Assembly (NCBI RefSeq): GCF_000186865.1
Contig: NW_008705561.1
Coordinates: 1,133,559-1,197,558 of the forward strand
DNA length: 64,000 bases
Reading direction: 5' to 3'
From: Aureococcus anophagefferens
Lineage: Eukaryota; Sar; Pelagophyceae; Pelagomonadales; Pelagomonadaceae
The translations under genes and the position numbers were made by a program. The notes beneath the pieces were generated by a model. The model ran no database searches. It was not told the DNA's origin and saw only the letters and a program-made list of their open reading frames with translations. The first letter of the stretch is position 1. Each line of letters starts with the position of its first letter. Below are positions 55,348 to 64,000 of the stretch, piece by piece.

Positions 55348-58300
55348 TTACGACTTCCGCTCGTCGCCGTCGCCGTCCGCGGCCTTGAGGCTCCGCTCCG
55401 AGAGCATCGACAGGCGGCGGCTCTTGGGCGCGACGGGCGCGAGGACCTTGGACGACGCCTGCCGCGCGGGCGCGGGCGCGGCGGCGGGCCGCCGCGCCGC
55501 GGGCTCGGGCTCCGGCGCGCCGAAGAGCCGCGCGGCCGCGGGCCCCGGCGGCGCGGCCTTGCGCGTCGCCGTCGCGCGCTCGAGCTCCTGGCGCCGGAGC
55601 GCGGCCTCCTCGGCGTCGCTGAGCTTCTTGGCGACGGGCGCCTTGTCCGCGCGCTTCAGCGCCGGCCAGGGGTCGAAGGGCCCGCGGACGAGGCGGCCGC
55701 GCGGCGGGTCGGCGAACGCGGCCGCCGGCCGCGGCGCGGCGTCGTCGGCGACGCCCGCGCGGTCCAGCGCGCGCTTCCGCAGGGCCGCGAGGTCGCGGTC
55801 GTCGGCCGCGCCGTCGCCGACGTGGAGGCTGTGCTTCTCGAGGAGCTTCCGCAGCGCGCGCGTCTCGTCCTCGGACGGCGACGCGGCCTCGACGGCGCGG
55901 ACGGCGCGCGCGTAGTCCGCGCGCGCGCCCGACGGCGCCCCCTCGGCCCCGAGGGCCTTGGCCGTCTTCTTGAAGGCCTCGTCGGCCTCGCGCGACAGCT
56001 CCCGGAGGAGCTGGCGGCCGTACTGCTGCTGGAGGTACTCGGACCGCGCGTCCGCGAACGCGGCGTCGCGCTCCGCCCGCAGCTCCTCGAGCTTGGCCTC
56101 GAGGTCCGCGACGAGCTGGCGCCGGTCGTCGCGGCGCCGCTTCGCCGCCGCGTGGCGCGCCGCCGCCGCGTCGAGGTCCGCGGCCGACGGGTAGTGGTAC
56201 GCCGGGTGGCGCCTGAGCTTGTCCGGCAGCGGCGGCAGCCGCTGGCGCCGCCGCTCGCCCTTGAGGCCGTCCCAGCCCGCGGGCACGGCGTCGCCGCGGT
56301 CGCGCGCGACGAGGAGCTGGAGCCGCTCGACGAGGCCCCGGCGCCACGCGGCCTTGGCGCCCGACGCGTCCAACCCGAACTTCGGCGGCAGAGACGCGTA
56401 GATGGCCCGGAGCTCGACGACGTCGTAGTCGCCGAGATTCTTGAAGGCCTCGGCGCCCGCGCCGTTGAGGAAGTTCGCGTTCTCGAGGTCGTCCGGGTGC
56501 GCCTGGACCCAGTGGAGCGGCCGCCGGGCCTTGAGCCGGTCCGCGAGGTCGTACGTGTAGTAGCCGCCCCAGGCCGCGGCCACGGCGTAGGCCTTCCGGT
56601 CGCTCTGCCGCTCGGGCTTGGCCTCGGCACCGCCGTCGGCACCGGCCCGCTTCTTCTTCGCGTTCGCCGCGGCCGTCGCGACGACGCGCGCCGCGCGCGA
56701 CCGGAGCGACTCGCCCGTCTCCGCCGCGACGCCGGGGGGCACGAGGGTCCGCATGAGCGCCAGCGCGAACGTGTTCTCCGCGCGCTCGCGCGCCGCCCAG
56801 GCGCGCTCCTCGGCCGCGAGCGCGGCGCCGCGGTTCGGCGCGTCCGCCTCGCGCGTCCGCCACCGGTCGAGCGCCTCCTCGACGTCCCGGAGCTCGCCCT
56901 TGAGCGCGCCGAGCGCCGCCCGGGCGCCCGCGCAGTACGCGGCGAGGTGCTCGAGCGCGGCGACGCAGGCCGCGGCGACGCGCGCGTCGCGCGCGGCCTC
57001 GGCGGCGTCCGCGCGCTCCGCGCGCGCGAACGCCGCGGCCGCGTCGCGCGCCTCGTCGTCCCAGCGGTCCCACCACCAGCCCCGCGCCGGCGCCTCCTCC
57101 GCCTCGCCGTCCGACGCCTCGACGTCCGCCTCGGCGACGGCGACGACGCCCGCGAGCGCGTCGCCGGGCGCCGCGAACTCGGGCAGCGCGACGGGCAGCT
57201 TCGCCGCGTCGTCGCGGCCCCGGCCCAGCGCCTTCCTCAGCGCCGCGAGCGCCGACGCGACGCTCTTCTTCGGCCGACCGCCGCCGCCGCGGCCGCCGGC
57301 CAGCGCGGCCATGAGCGGGTTGCCGCCGCCGCCGCGGCCCGCCGCGGCCTTGGACAGCGCGCCCGCGAGGTCGAGCCGCTTCGCCGGCGGCGACGCGAGC
57401 TCCGCCATCCGCGGCGCCTCCGGCGCCGCCGCCTCCTCCGGCGCCTCCGCGGCGGGGAACAGCGCCGCGGCCGCCGTCGCGGGCACGGAGTCGAGGTCGA
57501 CCGCGGCGGTGAGCGCCGTCGCGGTCGCGTCGCCGCCGAAGGGCAGGCGGCCGCGCTCGTCGAAGGTCGCCGCGCCGTCGGCGGCGTCGGAGTCGATGCT
57601 GTCGCGGTCGTCCTCGCGCGCCATGCTGTCGCGCTCCATGCCCGCGGCCATCGCCGCGACCTCGGCCTCCATCGTCGCCCGCGCGGCCTCGGCCTCCGCG
57701 GCGGCCGCGGCCGCGGCCGCGGCGCGCGCGCCGTCGGCGGCGACGACGCGGTCGGCCTCGGCCCGGGCGCGCTCGTCCCGCCGCGCCCGCCGCGCCTCCA
57801 GCGACCGGTTCGCGGCGTCGCGGAGGTCGCCGAGCGCGCGCTCCGCGGCGGGGTCCGACCCGAGGCGCGCCATGGCCTCGAGCTTGGACTGCTCCCACAT
57901 GAGGCGGTCGTAGTCGCCCTCGGCGCGCTCGCGCTCGCGCTTCGCGAGGCCGTAGGGGTCGCTCGCGTCGCTCGACGCGAGCTTCCACTCGAGCTCGTCG
58001 TCGTTGAGGCCCGCGTGCGCCTGCGCGGAAATCGACCGGTGAGCCGGGACGTCGGGGCCGAACTTCAGAAATCTCGAGCTCGGTCACATCGACGTCGATT
58101 CGGCTGATTTTTGGACGAATCGATCGCTCTCGTCGAGTCCTCTACGGAGATCAGAACACGTCGCGTCGAAACTTTCAAATACGCTCACATTGAAGTCGGA
58201 TTTGAGATTTCGGCCCGGGCGCGCGCCTGCAGGAGCGCGAGCTTCCGCTCGAGCTCCGCGGCGTACTCGCTCACGTCCTCGCGCTTCTCGCCGCTCCGCT

Positions 58301-58354
58301 TCGTCTGGAGGGACCGGAGCAGCTCGTCGTCGGCCGCGTCCTGCTCGGGCGTCC

Positions 58355-58388
<34 letters not shown>

Positions 58389-59696
58389 CGCGGGCGTCGC
58401 GGCCGCGGGCGCCTCGGCCTTCCGGGGCTTCCGCGCGGCGACGCGCTTCGCGATCTGGGCGCCGCCGCTGAGCATCTTCTTGAGCGTCGACTTCTTCTTC
58501 TTCTTCCGCTCGGCCGCGGGCGCCGCGCCGCCGGCGCCGTCGCCGTCGTCGTCGTCGACCCACGACCCGGCCGAGTCGCTCGTCGGCGTCCGCGCGCACC
58601 GCGGGGGCGCGAGCTCGTCGCTCGGCGACGGCGACGGCGACGCCAGCGCCGACTCGAGCGCGGCGAGCGGCGGCAGGGGCGCGGACGCGTCGGCGGCCGC
58701 CGCCGCCGCGGCGCCGCCGGCCTCCGGCGGCGCCTCGAACCGCGTCGCCCGGGCCGGCACCTCGTCGCCGTCGGAGGGCGCGCCGTCGCCGTCGGAGGGC
58801 GCGCCGTCGCCGCCGGAGGGCGCGCCGTCGCCGTCGTCGCCGTCGAGGTCGCGGCCGTCGTCGGGCACGGGGTTCGGCGCGGCGCCGGCGGCGGCGGCCG
58901 CCGCGGCGCCGTCGTCGTCGCCGAGCTCCTCGAAGTTGACGCCCGCGAAGGTCTCCGGGCCCGGCTGCGGCGACGGCGACTTGCCCCCCGCGAGGCGGAT
59001 GCTCCCGAAGCGCTTCGCCAGGCTCTCGGAGCTCCGCGCGAAGCCCGCGGCGAGCTTGGCGGCCGCGGCGGACGCGTCCTTGGCCGCCGCCGCCGCGCGG
59101 TCCGCCGCGGACGGGCCCCGGGGCCGCGGCCGCGGCTCGGCCTCGTCGTCGGGCCGGCCGATGATGTCCTCGATGGAGCGCACGAGCGAGTCCTCCGACG
59201 CCGCGGAGTGCCGCGAGTCCACCGACGACCGCGCGCGCGACCGCTGGCCGGGAGGCGTCGCCGGCGCGGCGTCGTCGTCGCCGTCCGAGTCCTCGAGCAG
59301 CTCCTCGAGGCGCCTCCGCGCCACGGACGGGCTCACGGGCGCCTCGGCGGCGGCCGCCGCGGGGGCGGCGGCCGCCGGCGCCGCCGCGCCGCCGCCCGCC
59401 GCGGGCGGCTTCGGCGGCGCGCGCGCCGGAACCGCGGGCCGCGGCGGCGGCGGCGGCGCGGCCGCCGCCGGGTCGGACGGCGGGTCGTCGTCCAACAAGT
59501 CCAGGAGCTTCGCCCGCGGCGCCGACACGAACACGCCGACCTGGGCGCGCTCCGTGACGCTGTCGTCCCGCGCCGCGACGTCGTCGTCCTCGGCCAAAAT
59601 CTCGGCGATGGAGCTGCTCAAGCCCAGCTCCTTCTGCGACTCGTCGTCCGACGAGTCCACGAGCAAGTCGGCGAGCGACGACGACGTCGTCGCCAT
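55348..59696 (-). CDS. Large coiled-coil protein of unknown function
   Basis: Exons 59696-58227 and 58020-55348 encode 1380 residues. The intron (58021-58226) is an inverted introner; splicing gives KLALLQAHAGLNDDELEWKL. The N-terminal third is Ser/Asp/Pro-rich and acidic (starts MATTSSSLADLLVDSSDDES) with a Lys-rich patch (ERKKKKKSTLKKM). The rest alternates coiled coil (REEAD/KLEELRAERDAAF-type runs) with a more globular block around AVAAAWGGYYTYDLADRLKA and NLGDYDVVELRAIYASLPPK. A C-terminal Arg/Ala-rich region ends LSERSLKAADGDGDERKS. No catalytic motif is seen. Cytoskeletal or scaffold roles are plausible only by composition. It is convergent with RFC3 and divergent from RBM25. Confidence 0.78.
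58021..58226 (-). mobile_element. Introner, family B, inverted and GC-worn (206-nt intron, GC-AG)
   Basis: Target repeats in gene sense are GCGCGCGC and GCGCACGC (7 of 8). On the + strand the interior aligns with the kinesin family B copy (GCGGAAATCGACC, core CGGCTGATTTTTGGACGA at 58101-58118, CACATTGAAGTCGG). Relative to the gene it is therefore reversed, and the CGCAG acceptor comes from what is the left end elsewhere. Confidence 0.9.
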
Positions 59697-59952
59697 CGTC
59701 TAGAGCTTTTCGAAGTCAATTTGGACGCCCATCGTGCCACTGGCGGCCTCGGACAAAAGACGCGCGCTTTGGAGGTCGACGCCGACGCTCATCTGGTGCG
59801 CCCGCTCTCCCCTCCCGCGCCGAACGCCCCCGCCGCCCCGCGGGAATCGCCGGGCGAGGTTCTCTACGCCGCCCCAGAGCCCCCGGCCGGCGACCCGCGG
59901 TCGCCGGGGCGGATTTTTAGCGGTCGCCGGGGCGGATTTTTACGGGCGAAGC

Positions 59953-62274
59953 ATGAACCCCTACCAGCAGCAACAGGGCGCGTATAACCCCATGGCGGCG
60001 TACTACGCCCAGCAACAACAACAGCAGCAGGCCTACGCCTACCAGCAGCAGATGGCCCAGCCCTACCAGCAGCAGCCCCAGTACGGCGCGCCGCCGCGTC
60101 CCCCCCCCCGCGCGCCGCGCGCGTCCGCCGACCCCCCGCCTTCCGCAGGCTACCAGCAGCAGCCGCAGATGTACCAGCAGCCGCCGCCGCAGCAGATGTA
60201 CCAGCAGCCCATGTACCAGCAGCAGCCGCAGATGTACCAGCAGCCCGCGCCGCCGCCGCCGCCCGCGCCCGCGGCGCCGCCGCCGCCGCCGCCCGCGGCG
60301 TACGCGCCGCCGCCCGCGCCCGTCGCGGCCGCGGCGCCCGCGGCGGGCGGCGGCGAGCTGCCGACGATGGCCCTCGTGCCCATGAACGTCTTCGTGGGCA
60401 AGCTGCCCCTCGCGGTCCACGACAGCTTCGTCGAGGCGATGCTCAAACAGTGCGGCGGCGTGCTCAAGTGGAAGCGGACGATGGACAGCGAGACCGACCG
60501 GCCCAAGGCCTTCGGGTTCTGCACCTTCGGCAACGCCGAGGGCGCCATGCAGGCCGTCAAGCTCCTCAACGACTTCCCCCTCGAGGGCCAGAAGATCCTC
60601 GTCAAGGTCGGCCGCAAGGAGCAGGTCATCATCGACGAGATGGTCGCGCGGCGGAACCGCAGCGCCGCGCCCGGCGGCGCCGTGCTCAGCGCGGCGCCGT
60701 CGGCGGGCGCGGGCACGGCGCGGACGCCCGCCGACGAGGCCCAGCTCGGGCGCATCCGCGCGTTCGTCGCGTCCGTCGACTCGCGCGCGCCAGTGTCCGC
60801 GGACGCCGCCGCGCGGATCCTCGGCGCGCCGGCGGCGGACAGCACGCTCGCCACGGCGGCGGCGGCGGCGGCGGGCGCCCCCGTGGCGCCGCCGGTCCTC
60901 GCGGCCATCGCCGCGGCGCCCGCGGCGCCGGGGTCGGCGCACGAGCGCATGATCCGGGGCAGGAAAAGAGTGCGAAATTCCCAACTTCAAAGGCTCCTCT
61001 CTCGGCCGTTTCCCACTCGTTTTGGCTGATTTTTGGACGAGCGATCATCTCTCGGAACGGTCTCGAAGCGTGGATGCGTTTTCCGGAACGCGCGCGCGCG
61101 GAACGCTCACGTTGAAGCGAACTTGAATCACTCTGTTCCCGCCCAGGCATGATCGCCGAAGAGATGGAGAAGTTCCGCGCCAAGCAGGCCCAGCGCGACC
61201 GCGAGCTCGAGGACGAGCGCCGCCGCAAGCTCCAGGCCAAGATCCAGGAGACCATGAACCTCGAGAAGGGCATCAAGGAGGGCCTCGAGAAGGCCGCGGA
61301 CGCGAAGCGGCAGCCCGACAGGTCCGCGCCCCCCCCGACATCCCCCGCGCGCGCGCCGCGCCGACGCCCGCCCGCCCGCAGGCCCAAGCAGCCCGAGCCC
61401 TACACCTACGACGGCGAGTCGGCGGCGAAGCGCGCGCGCCTCGACGACGCCGCGGCGCGGGACCGCGCGGACGCGCCCGTGGCCCCGCCGCGCCCGAGCT
61501 CGCGGCCCGCGCGCGCCGCCGACGCGCGCCGCCCCCGCGCAGAGCGAACTCAAGCCGACGGGGTCCAAGCTCGGCTTCGGCCTCAGCGCCAAGGGCACGC
61601 GCGCGGGAGCGCGCCGCGTCGAAGCGCGGCGCCGGCGCCCCCGGGACGCGGTCCCCCCGCGCGCGCGCCGAGCCGCGCGCGCGCGCAGGTGTCGGCGTTC
61701 AAAACCGAGGCGGCGGACAAGCCGCGGCCCCTCCAGCCCCTGGATTACAGCGAGGAGGAGGCGTCCGTCGCGGCGGACGCGCGAGCGATCACGTCTTCAT
61801 TGCAATCCGAGTCCGGTGATTCCGATAACCCTCCGCCCGCGCCCGCGAGCGACGCCCCTCCTCCAGCGACGCTGGGTGCGGACGAGAAGAAGCGGGACCG
61901 GGCCATCGCCGAGCGCATTCCCACGGAGAAAGCCGCCCTCTTCGCGAGCCACGTCGACTGGGCCGCCGCGCGTACCGCCGCGTCCTGTTTCGCCGGCGCC
62001 GCCGTTCGCGACGCGCCCCCCCCCCCGCCAGGTCGAGCGCCACGCCATCGTGCGATCGAAACTGCGGCCGTGGGTCGCGAAAAAGATTGCAGAGTACCTC
62101 GGAGAAGAAGAACCCACCCTCATAGATTTCGTGCTCTCGTGCCTCGACCGCCGCGCTCGACCCGAGGAGATCCTCGACGAGCTCGCGCTCGTGCTCGAGG
62201 AGGACGCGCAGGTCCTCGTGGTCAAGCTGTGGCGCGTGCTCCTCTTCCACGCCGCCAAGGCCGCGACGGCGTGA
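59953..62274 (+). CDS. RBM25: RBM25-like splicing factor (RRM plus PWI)
   Basis: Placed exons: 59953-60085, 60149-60946, 61147-61321, 61382-about 61508, 61543-about 61608, 61689-61967 and 62032-62274. The Gln/Tyr/Pro-rich N-terminus (QQQ and PQMYQQP repeats) leads to one RRM ([20 protein letters not shown] with RNP1-like AFGFCTFG). A charged RE/ER-type helix follows ([20 protein letters not shown]). A C-terminal PWI domain ([20 protein letters not shown]) ends in VKLWRVLLF. This order is that of RBM25/Snu71, a U1-snRNP-associated factor acting in 5' splice-site choice. Introns: 60086-60148 (GCGCGC donor), 60947-61146 (introner), 61322-61381 (GT), 61968-62031 (GCGCGT). Two more donors, near 61479-61509 and 61600-61625, are ambiguous. 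Some introns are stop-free, so retention isoforms are possible. Confidence 0.88.
60947..61146 (+). mobile_element. Introner, family C (200-nt intron in RBM25, GC-AG)
   Basis: Perfect target repeat GCATGATC at 60947-60954 and 61147-61154. The interior is close to identical to the kinesin copy at 50973 (AATTCCCAACTTCAAAGGCT, TTTTTGGACGAGCGATCATC, GGAACGCGCGCGCGCGGAAC), so both look young. It joins AHER to MIAEEMEKF. Confidence 0.95.
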
Positions 62275-62720
62275 GACGGGTCGCAGAGTCAGCGGACGAT
62301 CCCAGGCGTTTTCTTGTTCATCGCCTCGCGCCTTGGACAACCCGATTTGGAAACCAGGTTCTTTGCCGCGCCGACGCCGCGGGCGGCCAAGGGGCGGGAC
62401 GGCGGCGACGACGCGCGGACGCGGGGGCAGGACGGACGGATAAATGTGCTCACAGGTGGCTCTAGAGTCGTGCGGGGGCTGGGGCTTTTGGCACGGCCAG
62501 CCGTGAGGCGTGCTCGAGAAGTCAGCCTCCGAGTCTCTCACTTAGTCTCTCGTGCTGGAGCTGTGAGACCAACGGCTAGTGTTTCCTTCACTTGAAGTCA
62601 AGCATGTCAAGCTCACGCTTCTTCCGTGGCTGATTTCCGCGCATTCCCGATGGCTCGTGGATGGGCAGCCCCAGAAACCAAACACAAGCAAGCATGCAAT
62701 CACGCCAGAGCCACGGCAAG
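62275..62720. other. Intergenic, no feature seen
   Basis: About 450 bp between the RBM25 stop and the zinc-finger gene, of mixed composition. It contains no clear exon, repeat or RNA gene. In-frame ATG codons for the next gene occur at 62661 and 62694 as well as 62721. Confidence 0.5.
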
Positions 62721-64000
62721 ATGTCGCGGAACGCGTCGCCCCGCGACGTCTTCGCGGACCTCCACGACGGCGACCTCGCGGTGGGTGGCATCGACGAGAC
62801 GACGCACCGCATCGACCGCCGCGCGCGCCTCGGCGGCATGGAGCACGTCAAAGGGGCCCCGAAACAGCTCATCTGCTACGTCTGCGGCAACGACTTTGGC
62901 ACGGCGTCCCTCAAGATCCACGAGAAGAGCTGCCGCAAGAAGCGCACCACGGACCAGGCGCTCCTCCCGCGCGGCTGGCGGAGGCCCGAGCCCGCGGGCC
63001 CGGCGCTCCCCGCACCGCGGTCCAAGAAGGACGGCGGCTTCGACGCCTACAACGCCGAGGCCTGGCGCATCTACTGCTCCGGCGTCGGCCGCTGCTGCGG
63101 CGCCTGCGGCGAGCCCTTTTCGTCGCCGGAGCGCGAGGCCGCGCACGTCTGCGACGTCGCCGGCGGCCGCCCGTCGTACCTGCCGCGCTGCGTGCCGACG
63201 CCGGCGCCGCGGCCCGAGCCCAGGGCGGTGTCGAAGCTCCACGAGGCCGTCGAGGCGGCGGCGGCCGAGGACCCCTGGGCGTCGGCCGCCTGGGAGACGT
63301 ACGACGAGGTGCGCGGCCGCGCGACGGACGACATCCTCGCGGCGCTCCACGTCGCGGCCACGCCGGAGAACGTCGCGGGCCTCGAGCGCGTCGTCCGCGG
63401 CGGCGCGACGCTCTCGAGCCTCGCCCACTTCTGGCGGGCCGCGCGCGCGGCGCCGGCCGCGGCCGCGACCGTGACCGTCGACAGCCACGACGACAGCCAC
63501 GACACGGTCGTCAACAACTTCGCGGGCGCCGCCGCGGGCGTCCCCGCCGCGGCCGCGGCGGCGACGCCGTGGACGTCCCTGGGCTTCCCCGCCATCGCGC
63601 CGGCCCAGGGCCGCGTGAGCAGGTGGAAGAAGGCGGGCCTCGGCGTCGTCGCGGCGCTTCGGTTCCGCTCGGCCGCGCGGGCGCGGGCGCCCGAGGCCGC
63701 GGCGGCCTCCGACGCGGCGACGATGACGGACGCCGACGACGCGCTCGCCGCCTGCCGGGAGTCGCTCGCGGCCGCGCGCGCGGCGCTCGCGGCGGCCGCC
63801 GCGGAGCGCGACGCCGCGCTCGAGCGCGTCGCGTCGGGCGCGGGCGAGCGCGCGCGGCGCGAGGCGGACATCGCGGCGCTCGAAGCGGAGCGGGCGGCGC
63901 GCGCCGACGCCGTGCGGCGCCGCGAGCTCGAGGCCGACGCGTTCAAGAAGGCCGCGGAGGCCGAGATCGCCGCGTTCCGCGAGCGCGGGTCCTCTAGAGC
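62721..64000 (+). CDS. C2HC zinc-finger protein, 3' partial
   Basis: The frame starts at MSRNASPRDVFADLHDG and is open to the window end, so the C-terminus is missing. Residues about 53-72 form a C2HC finger (ICYVCGNDFGTASLKIHEKSC, C-x2-C-x(12)-H-x(4)-C), the type found in ZNF474/ZC2HC1-like proteins. A second, looser Cys/His cluster follows (CCGACGEPFSSPEREAAHVC, C-x2-C-x(12)-H-x2-C). Later parts are Ala-rich, with HDDSHDTVVNNF in the middle and a long coiled coil (ACRESLAAARAALAAAAAER onward). ZC2HC1-type proteins are common in ciliated organisms; function here is unknown. Upstream in-frame ATGs at 62694 and 62661 are possible. Confidence 0.75.
   Translation, partial: MSRNASPRDVFADLHDGDLAVGGIDETTHRIDRRARLGGMEHVKGAPKQLICYVCGNDFGTASLKIHEKSCRKKRTTDQALLPRGWRRPEPAGPALPAPRSKKDGGFDAYNAEAWRIYCSGVGRCCGACGEPFSSPEREAAHVCDVAGGRPSYLPRCVPTPAPRPEPRAVSKLHEAVEAAAAEDPWASAAWETYDEVRGRATDDILAALHVAATPENVAGLERVVRGGATLSSLAHFWRAARAAPAAAATVTVDSHDDSHDTVVNNFAGAAAGVPAAAAAATPWTSLGFPAIAPAQGRVSRWKKAGLGVVAALRFRSAARARAPEAAAASDAATMTDADDALAACRESLAAARAALAAAAAERDAALERVASGAGERARREADIAALEAERAARADAVRRRELEADAFKKAAEAEIAAFRERGSSR

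Noticed and set aside
31902..61146. Introners interpreted as ordinary MITEs that disrupt genes
   Set aside because: Each copy inside a known gene is removed precisely by a Y-initial donor in the target repeat and the element-end acceptor, restoring the protein family sequence. They behave as introns, not as disruptions.
1..64000. tRNA, rRNA, snRNA genes or CRISPR arrays
   Set aside because: I looked for T-loop-like motifs, known snRNA boxes and regularly spaced repeats by eye and found none convincing. A covariance-model search would be needed to exclude them.

Overview
The window is nuclear DNA of a GC-rich, gene-dense eukaryotic alga, most likely a stramenopile of the pelagophyte type. Three observations support this. 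Eukaryote-only genes (Pol III largest subunit, RFC3, kinesin, a UBE2K-type E2, RBM25, a Fused/STK36 kinase, cytosolic LeuRS, mitoferrin) lie on both strands about 100-500 bp apart. Several N-termini look like heterokont plastid presequences (a signal peptide, then A-x-A-F; some carry an added twin-arginine-like stretch). Many genes also carry short repeated introns bounded by 8-bp direct repeats, as reported for the introner elements of Aureococcus anophagefferens and Micromonas. The species call is inference, because no database was searched.

Layout. 0-9.3 kb: EGF-like multi-pass membrane protein (5' cut), METTL21-like methyltransferase, unknown protein, purple acid phosphatase, MYND protein. 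9.3-18.3 kb: plastid-type metallophosphoesterase, sulfotransferase-like protein, small secreted protein, coiled-coil protein, mitoferrin-like carrier, Cys-rich protein, small membrane protein. 18.6-27.5 kb: LeuRS and STK36-like kinase, head to head. 27.5-35 kb: small acidic protein, MYND protein, POLR3A, UBE2K. 35-44 kb: two plastid-type proteins, SF1 helicase, APS kinase, MYND/SEL1 protein, beta-helix membrane protein, peptide deformylase. 44-55.3 kb: secreted Cys-rich proteins, SAM methyltransferase, plastid histidine-phosphatase-like coiled-coil protein (with an assembly gap), kinesin, lipocalin-like protein, sulfotransferase, RFC3. 55.3-64 kb: large coiled-coil protein, RBM25 and a C2HC zinc-finger gene cut by the window end.

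The genes are mostly unrelated housekeeping functions. The only pathway link is one PAPS-making enzyme (APS kinase) and two putative PAPS-using sulfotransferases, which are not clustered.

The most interesting system is the intron system. I place 29 introns by reading frame and protein-family continuity, and 14 are introner insertions in at least three sequence families. Ten of the 14 have perfect 8-bp target duplications. The first two bases of the duplication (GC or GT) serve as the splice donor, and the element supplies the acceptor (TAG or CAG). Nineteen of the 29 introns use a GC donor rather than GT. All ten GC-type introns that are not recognisable introners start with GCGCG, and the exon after each begins with GC or GT, which suggests they are worn-down introners.
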